A stretch of DNA of 64,000 nt from Rhizophagus irregularis (taxonomy: Eukaryota > Glomeromycota > Glomeromycetes > Glomerales > Glomeraceae), in NCBI RefSeq assembly GCF_026210795.1, contig NC_089449.1, forward strand, positions 2,790,001 through 2,854,000, written 5' to 3'. Of the stretch, positions 58,102 through 64,000 are shown in pieces. Made by a program: the position numbers and the translations under genes. The notes below the pieces were generated by a model. The model made no database searches and was not told the DNA's origin. It worked only from the letters and a program-made list of their open reading frames with translations. Each line of letters begins with the position of its first letter. Position 1 is the stretch's first letter.

Positions 58102-59350
58102 TTTTTTACAAAATTTTTAGATTGGATTAAATTCACGAAAGAATTACAGTAAAATAATCGATCACTTAAATATATTTTTTAGTGATATGATAAATTACCA
58201 TAGAATTGCAATGATCTATGAGCAGTGATGTGAAAATGACAATTTTCATTTGATCAAATTTCAAAACATTTCATAATGACAAATGTCATTGATTTGTCAT
58301 TTTGTCAATTACTTAACCTGCTAAAATTAAAGTAAAATTCCTATAGTAAAGTATCATAACATTTTGATAGCATTAAGATCACATGATTTAAATAATGCTC
58401 ACAATAATGTCATGTGACAATTGTGGCATGTCATCTCACAACTCATGATTTTCATTATTTAGTTACTTATTCTCTCTTTTTACATTATTTTCTTTTTGTA
58501 AATTGCTTAATCCCGCAAAATATAACTTGCATAGATTATAACACAAAATATTTTCATTCTAATTTTTTTTTACATTTATTAATTAATGCCACATCGTCCT
58601 ACTCTTCCTATATTGCCTATATTGGGGGAATGAAACCTAAATAATTATTCAACCTTCGCTTTAATTTCTGATGTCTCCATTGCATTTATTTATTTCTTCG
58701 ATATTGGCCCCTGATACCAAAGCTAAATATGTATGTTATCATTTTTTTCTCCTTTTTTTTCCTTTTCATTTTCTCCCTTATTCAAAACGAACATATATTC
58801 ATAAGTTGATCTACTGATAATGTTTCGGCATGTGAACTGAACTTTTCATAGTAATAATTTTGATCTTGTTAATCGCGAAAAAAAAAAATGTTTCTCGGTA
58901 AACTTATACTAATTAGGAAATCATTCCTAATTTGTTAATTCATAATATTACCGCATGATTATTGAGATTCTTTTTAATAAAAAGTTTTTTTTAGTAACCG
59001 ATTCGAAAATCAATATTAAATTAGATCAACAAAAAATCATATTAATGTAATCTGAAACTTGTATATACTATCGACTATCTTTTGTCGATCATTTTTTCAT
59101 TTAAAATGATATATTTTCCGTCATAAAAAATTGGTTCGTCAAATTTCTTCAAAAAAAAAAAAAAAAACGAATTCTCTTTAATAACCAAAGATTATATCTT
59201 TCGGTTTATTCGTTAATTTTTTTTTGAGTAGCTACTTGAAAAAAATTATGGGAAGAAATTATTATAATGCTTATTATTTATTAACAAAATTCTAATAAAT
59301 TTATTCATATATAAACTTTTAATATTTTAAAATAATATAATTAATAAAAG
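58102..59350. other. AT-rich spacer
   Basis: Between divergently transcribed small genes. Repeated words atgacaaatgtcattgattt near 58,275 form a short palindrome. No gene supported. Confidence 0.4.
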
Positions 59351-59991
59351 ATGTCAAGTACACAACCTTCAGAACTTTCGCCAGATACAAAGGATCAAAT
59401 GGATAAAGTTAATAGTTTTAATCTGTCAATGCTAATTGGCTTATTGATTATCACGATAGCTGTGTTAATTATCATGAGCATAATTATGAATATTTGGATA
59501 AAAAAAAAGAAATCAAAAATTGTGGTAAGTAATATAAAGAAAAAAATAATTTCGATTTTGTCATCTTATTCTTTTTCATAACTTTTTTTTTGATCATTTA
59601 GCCATATGTTCATGAGAAACATTTACCTACCGTTACAAGTAAAGAAAGTAAAACCGATAATCTTTTGTCATTACACCTTTTAACTCCACCAAAACTTGTA
59701 TTTAATAAAGATACAACATTACCAGTTTATCGTAAAACTGATACATGGGATCGATATCTTAAAATGATTCAATCCCCTGCTAAATTAAATGATATTGTAC
59801 GTACAATGAAAATTGATCATTCTCCTTTAAGTAATGTTGTCAATAACTTCCCAGAAAATAGCGATACAAATGATAATGAAAAAATTTCTTATGATAATAA
59901 TAATAATAATTGTTATAATCATATTCTTCAACGAGAGCCATTGCATTTACAACAAAAAACATATAATCATAATAATTACCATTATATTTAA
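59351..59991 (+). CDS. Single-pass membrane protein, 2 exons, 187 aa
   Basis: Not recognised. Exons 59351-59524 and 59602-59991 are joined by a 77-bp intron (GTAAGT donor, TTTAG acceptor) in phase 0. The N-terminal 25 residues are hydrophilic with no signal peptide. One strong membrane helix follows at about 26-49 (MLIGLLIITIAVLIIMSIIM), then a basic stop-transfer KKKKSK and a cytosolic tail rich in Pro, Lys and Asn (HLLTPPKLVF, DTWDRYLKMIQSP) that ends in an Asn/His-rich run. The layout suits a type III membrane or tail-in protein. No homologue is known to me. Confidence 0.65.
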
Positions 59992-60990
59992 TTTGAAGGT
60001 TAACTTCTTTTCTTTATTCTTGATCTATTATAATTTTGGATCAAATTCAATAATTACTAACTTGTGAAATAATTTAATAATTAATCTATTGTAATTTTTT
60101 TAGACAAAATATCTATAATTTAAATATTTTTCCATATTTTTCAAATCAAAGACAATTGGATGATTTCTGATTGGATAGTTATATTTAATCTTTATTTGAA
60201 AGAATGGTGAAAAATAAAATTAAATCTTTTAACAATAAAGTGAGATTTAGTTTAATACAAAAAATTTTCTATTTTTAATATAATACAAAAAAAAAAAAAA
60301 AAATAGTAAAAAAATAAATTAATCATTCTTGTAATATTTTACATTTAAAAAATTTTTTAAATTTTGATACCGTATGAGTGAGTGGCCGTATCATGATCTC
60401 CCTAGCAATTAAATCACGAGATGAGTTACTAGAGGGATGTATGGACTAGGACCGACCGGTCCCAAGTTTTGAGATGATTTTTTTAAAAAAATTGTTACTG
60501 TAATAATATTTGTTCCCAGACCGTTTTTAGGGTTATTTCTGGGATCGGCAATTTGTTAAATTCAGATCGGACCGAACCGATTAACATATTCAAATTTATT
60601 ATTCTGACATAAAACATTTACTCGTAAGCCAAATTACATGCATAAAATGTGATCGCTCTTTTTGAAGCGTGAATGTAAGAAATTTATTTTTTGCCAATTT
60701 TGAGATGACCCATAAAATTTCTCAAAATTTATTATTAAGCAGGCAAAACCTATTTGCAGTACGATTATCCCTGAGATACGAGCAATTTCAAAACGCGATT
60801 TACATATTTTAGTTACAATATTAAGATTTTTTAATTGCTCGCATTAATTAATCGTTTCGCAATTCACATTACCAAAAAAAATTAAACTAACCTCCTTTTT
60901 ATGCACATCGCCATTTACTAATTGATTCATAAAAATTTGAGTCTCTCAATAATTAACTTTGATGTTACAAATTGATTAATATCAAAAATC
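59992..60990. other. AT-rich spacer
   Basis: No gene. Contains repeated GATCGG/ACCGA words near 60,450-60,580 (ggaccgaccggtccc, gatcggaccgaaccgatt), an unexplained GC-richer patch. Confidence 0.4.
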
Positions 60991-61000
60991 TATAAAAAGG
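60991..61000 (+). promoter_or_regulatory. TATA box of the ML-domain gene
   Basis: tataaaaagg about 90 bp upstream of the ATG at 61,084; a canonical TATA spacing. Confidence 0.5.
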
Positions 61001-61083
61001 AATGAATCTGAGTAAGACACTCCAGATAATTTCATTCATAAAAAAAAACTCTACTTGCTAACTAAATAAAAATAAAAGTAATC

Positions 61084-61544
61084 ATGGATCGAAATTTTAT
61101 TTTTGTATTCATTTTATTGGCTACGCTTACCATTATCAATGCCATTCCGTTTTATAAAAGAGCGGCTTCCTTTGGTCCATGTCTTAACGTAGAAGATACA
61201 TTCTCTGTGATCCACTTAAGTCTCCACATCTCACAACTTTTACTATTGCCGGAAAAGAGGTGACTGGTCTAATTATCGGCCCACTTGCCTCACTTGTTGT
61301 TACAATAGGTGCTACAGTTCCAGTACAAACTCCCAGTATATTTCCTGTTTGTGATGCAACTGGTTGTCCAATTTTTACTGGAACCGAGTATACTACATCA
61401 GGCACATTTCTACTAAACGCCGCTTTACCTCCATCATATCAAATTGTATTGACTATTGGAAATTTAAATAGTAGTTCACCACAAAAGTTATTTTTACATA
61501 ATCAAATCCTCGCTTGTGCAATGGCTACTATTACAAGTTCTTAA
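61084..61544 (+). pseudogene. Secreted ML-domain (MD-2-like lipid recognition) protein with a frameshift
   Basis: Begins with a signal peptide MDRNFIFVFILLATLTIINA and then IPFYKRAASFGPC. From about 61,210 the next frame continues the family: SPHLTTFTIAGKEVTG, a Val/Thr-rich beta region, DATGCPIFTGTEYTTSG and the final ILACAMATITSS before TAA. That is the layout of fungal ML-domain proteins (phosphatidylglycerol/phosphatidylinositol transfer type): about 150 aa, N-terminal signal, paired cysteines. The two halves are one base out of register around 61,200-61,215 and no splice site of workable length bridges them. So either a young null allele or a one-base sequence error. A good TATA box upstream argues for recent function. 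Confidence 0.7.
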
Positions 61545-61780
61545 ATTTAATTTATTTTATTTTATAAATTATTTTTGAAAAGTTAGTATTTTTTCCGAGA
61601 CCGCCCATCAATGTAATAGGCTTTGGTGGTAAAGGAGGAGAACGTGGCTTATCCATCCAATCCTTGTTTATATGTAGCCTAATCAACATTTTCTAATCAT
61701 AAAGCATAACTATATAGTTTATTATCAGCGTAAATGCCAAATTTATTTGTAATTTAATTATTATCACAAAAGTGAATATA

Positions 61781-61840
61781 CAGTCAAACTTCGATGTACC
61801 GATATTCTATATACCGATAAATGGTCAATTGTTCCGTCAG
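61781..61840. mobile_element. Solitary pogo/Tigger-like end
   Basis: TA followed by cagtcaaacttcgatgtacc resembles the terminal repeat of the element at 4,204-4,371. No matching right end was found before the next gene. Confidence 0.4.
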
Positions 61841-62118
61841 TAATAAAAAAATCTTATTATATAAATAATATGATAATATGCACCGATAATCTAAGTTACA
61901 CCAGCTTGTGACCTAAACTTTTTGCTTTTTTACGTAGCCTTTATGTCATTTACAAATTTCGATACTTTTTTTGGTTAATTACGTGACACAAACTTTTCCA
62001 GTTATAGAAGGTGAGTGACATTAGCCATATATTTATAGGTAAAATTAATGATTGCTTCGATTCAACTATTCAACTCTCGTTTTTATTTTGATATTAATGT
62101 AAAAAAATCTTTTTAAAA

Positions 62119-64000
62119 ATGAACAATGAACCAGAAAAAGCTCTAGAAAAAGTTCCGGAATTAATTTGTGACTCTCCGGATTATCCTAAATTAACAGTTC
62201 GATGGTAATGAATGATATCATTGTGACTTCATTAAGTTCATCCTTAATCTAATTCTTTAAATTCTAAAGAAAGTTTTTATACCGTAGGTTTCACGCGGTT
62301 GATATTCCAATATTTGATCCAAATAAGCCGAATGAACAATGTGATGATAAAGATCCAGTTGAATGGATACCATTTTCTAAACGCGATTCTAAAGCACTAG
62401 AAAAAGCATTTAAATCTGGCCAAACCGACAAGGAAGTGCTAGTGAATGAAGATTTTTTGTTTGCAGTTGATATCGAAAGTCGAGAAATTAGTCCAGTATG
62501 TAACAAATTAAATAATACCGAAAAAAAAACTCGTTAAATTTCGTTAAATTAAATTAAACTTTTATAATAGCTTTACTGGTCTGGTCCTGTTTATCCGGTA
62601 GCACGTGCAACGTGGTTTTATCAGAATGAATCAAATAAAATTATTCCCTGTGATGAAACTTTAGCTATACAAATAGAACAAGGATATATGTGAGTAATAT
62701 AAATTAATTTTCTTTTTTCCCCAACTAATAAATGCAAATTATGTTTACTATAGAGAAAATAAAGCATGGGAACCACCTGTAGAAATTACAGGGCCCGATG
62801 GAAATATTAAAATTATACCAAGTCCTGAGAAAAGATGGAATTTAACCGGAAGATTAGAATCACGACATGTTATTTATTCTACGCCAACGATTGCATGGTT
62901 AATAACGTAAGTTTTTGAATCATAAAATTTAATTATAAATTTGGTTTTCGATAAAAGAAAAAAATTTTGTTTTTATAGAGATGGTATGGCAGGAAAGTTA
63001 TCAAAGTCGATTTTTTCAACATTTACCAATGGGAAAAATTTAGGAGGATTAAGATTAATTAGAGGATATGAAGAATTAGTGAACCTTATTTCAAATGTTG
63101 ATACAAGTAAAGACAAACGTAGAGAAGAATATTCTTCTTCCCTTGATAGAGATCAAACACCTGAAGCAAGAAAAAGAGCATTGGAAAGAAAACGACAATT
63201 ACAAGAAACTGAAGATTATGATAATGAAGAAAGCGATGGGATTAGAGAAATTGATCATTTAATTCTAGTTATTCACGGGTAAGTACTGGATAGTTTTATG
63301 TTTTATTTTACTTTTTTATGGTGTCAATATGGTGTATTTATTTAGTGTTGGACAGAAATTGACCGAACGAGCTGGATATACGAATTTCGTTCATGGTATT
63401 TCGACTTATTAAATAATCAATTTTTTTATATGAAGCATTTATTGATTTAAAATACCAAAAAATTTTTAAAACATGAAGATGTGAATGTCCTTAGAAAAAC
63501 CTTAAAGAACGTATATTCTAATAATCCACCACCAGAATGTAAAAGCAGACTTCCACCAAACTATGATAAGAAAAAAGATTCTCAATCTGGCAACGGAGTC
63601 CAGGTACTTCCTGTTCATTGGAGACAAGAAATCAAGGTAATTTAATACTTTTATCTTATAAAATTAAAATTCCATTAGTAATAAAGTACTTTTTTTTTAT
63701 AAAAAAAGTTTGGAATGGCGTCGGAAGATGAAGATATACAAGATTTGGAAGGAGAGTGTACACTTGACGAAATTACATTAGATGGAGTTCCAGGTTTAAG
63801 AGTTTTGATTTCTGACGTGTTAATGGATGGTAGAAATTAATTCTTATTGTGGACTTGATATCGCTATAATATTGGTGTTTTTTAACTTTTTTTTTTAAAA
63901 AAAATTTCTTTGTGTAGTTTTATTATATATGACACCAAAATATAGACAATTAATTGTACGAACGGTAACGGAAGAAATAAATAGAGTATATCGTTTGTTT
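62119..64000 (+). CDS. DDHD-domain intracellular phospholipase A1-like protein (5' part)
   Basis: Cut by the right edge. Exons: 62119-62204, 62288-62495, 62571-62689, 62754-62906, 62979-63278, 63346-63395, 63479-63636, 63709-63829, 63918-64000+. Phases agree throughout. The N-terminal 200 residues look like the conserved start of fungal DDHD lipases, with a WWE-like part (VEWIPFSKRDSKALEKAF, LYWSGPVYPVARATWFYQ). Then come HLILVIHGVGQ, the strand-oxyanion region of the lipase fold, VLPVHWRQEI, and DVLLYMTPKYRQLIVRTVTE at the window end, all typical of the PA-PLA1/DDHD family. The catalytic GxSxG and the DDHD domain should follow beyond 64,000. Family members hydrolyse phosphatidic acid or related phospholipids at internal membranes and mitochondria. 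Introns are 60-90 bp. Confidence 0.9.

Overview
The window looks like nuclear chromosomal DNA of a fungus of the Glomeromycotina (arbuscular mycorrhizal fungi, Rhizophagus-like). The DNA is very AT-rich. Genes carry many short introns of about 60-150 bp with GTAAGT/GTATGT-type donors. Long AT-rich spacers are filled with small inverted-repeat elements. The protein families seen (TKL-type kinase, F-box with CxxC pairs, a BTB/TLDc relic, a TRP-like channel, lineage-specific membrane proteins in tandem, small secreted proteins, a LINE 3' end) match what is known of those genomes. The species assignment is inference; no rRNA or other marker gene is present.

Layout. 1-13,350: a tandem segmental duplication. 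It carries two copies of an eight-exon gene for a secreted/membrane protein (copy A cut by the left edge and frameshifted; copy B, 7462-10612, complete, 879 aa) plus several kb of upstream flank, part of which is inverted between the copies. Between the copies lie a decayed retropepsin-like gene, a pogo/Tigger-like miniature element, a 165-bp hairpin element and a nested pair of inverted-repeat elements. 13,350-15,550: a 5'-truncated LINE with a 14-bp target-site duplication. 15,557-18,816: an eleven-exon chromodomain gene whose architecture resembles Chp1/TASOR. 18,800-25,470: spacer with dispersed repeats and a 362-bp tandem repeat. 25,475-25,952: a two-exon MIF/tautomerase gene. 26,000-32,600: spacer with miniature elements and a BTB-BACK-TLDc pseudogene. 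32,651-33,202: an intronless orphan gene. 37,343-40,122: two related small secreted proteins, one with its cysteine framework destroyed, and between them a perfect 50-bp inverted repeat. 43,265-44,142: F-box gene. 46,852-53,090: ten-exon TRP-like ion channel, 1734 aa. 55,427-56,814: four-exon TKL-type kinase. 57,793-61,544: two small membrane proteins and a frameshifted ML-domain secreted protein. 62,119-64,000: 5' part of a DDHD-domain phospholipase gene, cut by the right edge.

Exon-intron models were built by hand. In every multi-exon gene called as CDS, apart from copy A, the donor and acceptor choices keep the reading frame through to the stop or the window edge. No rRNA, convincing tRNA, CRISPR array or prokaryotic-type operon was seen. 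I did not find a clear unknown multi-gene system. The most informative items are the Chp1/TASOR-like protein, the duplicated membrane-protein locus with internal inversion and decay of one copy, the secreted-protein pair with compensating frameshifts, and several families of small inverted-repeat elements.
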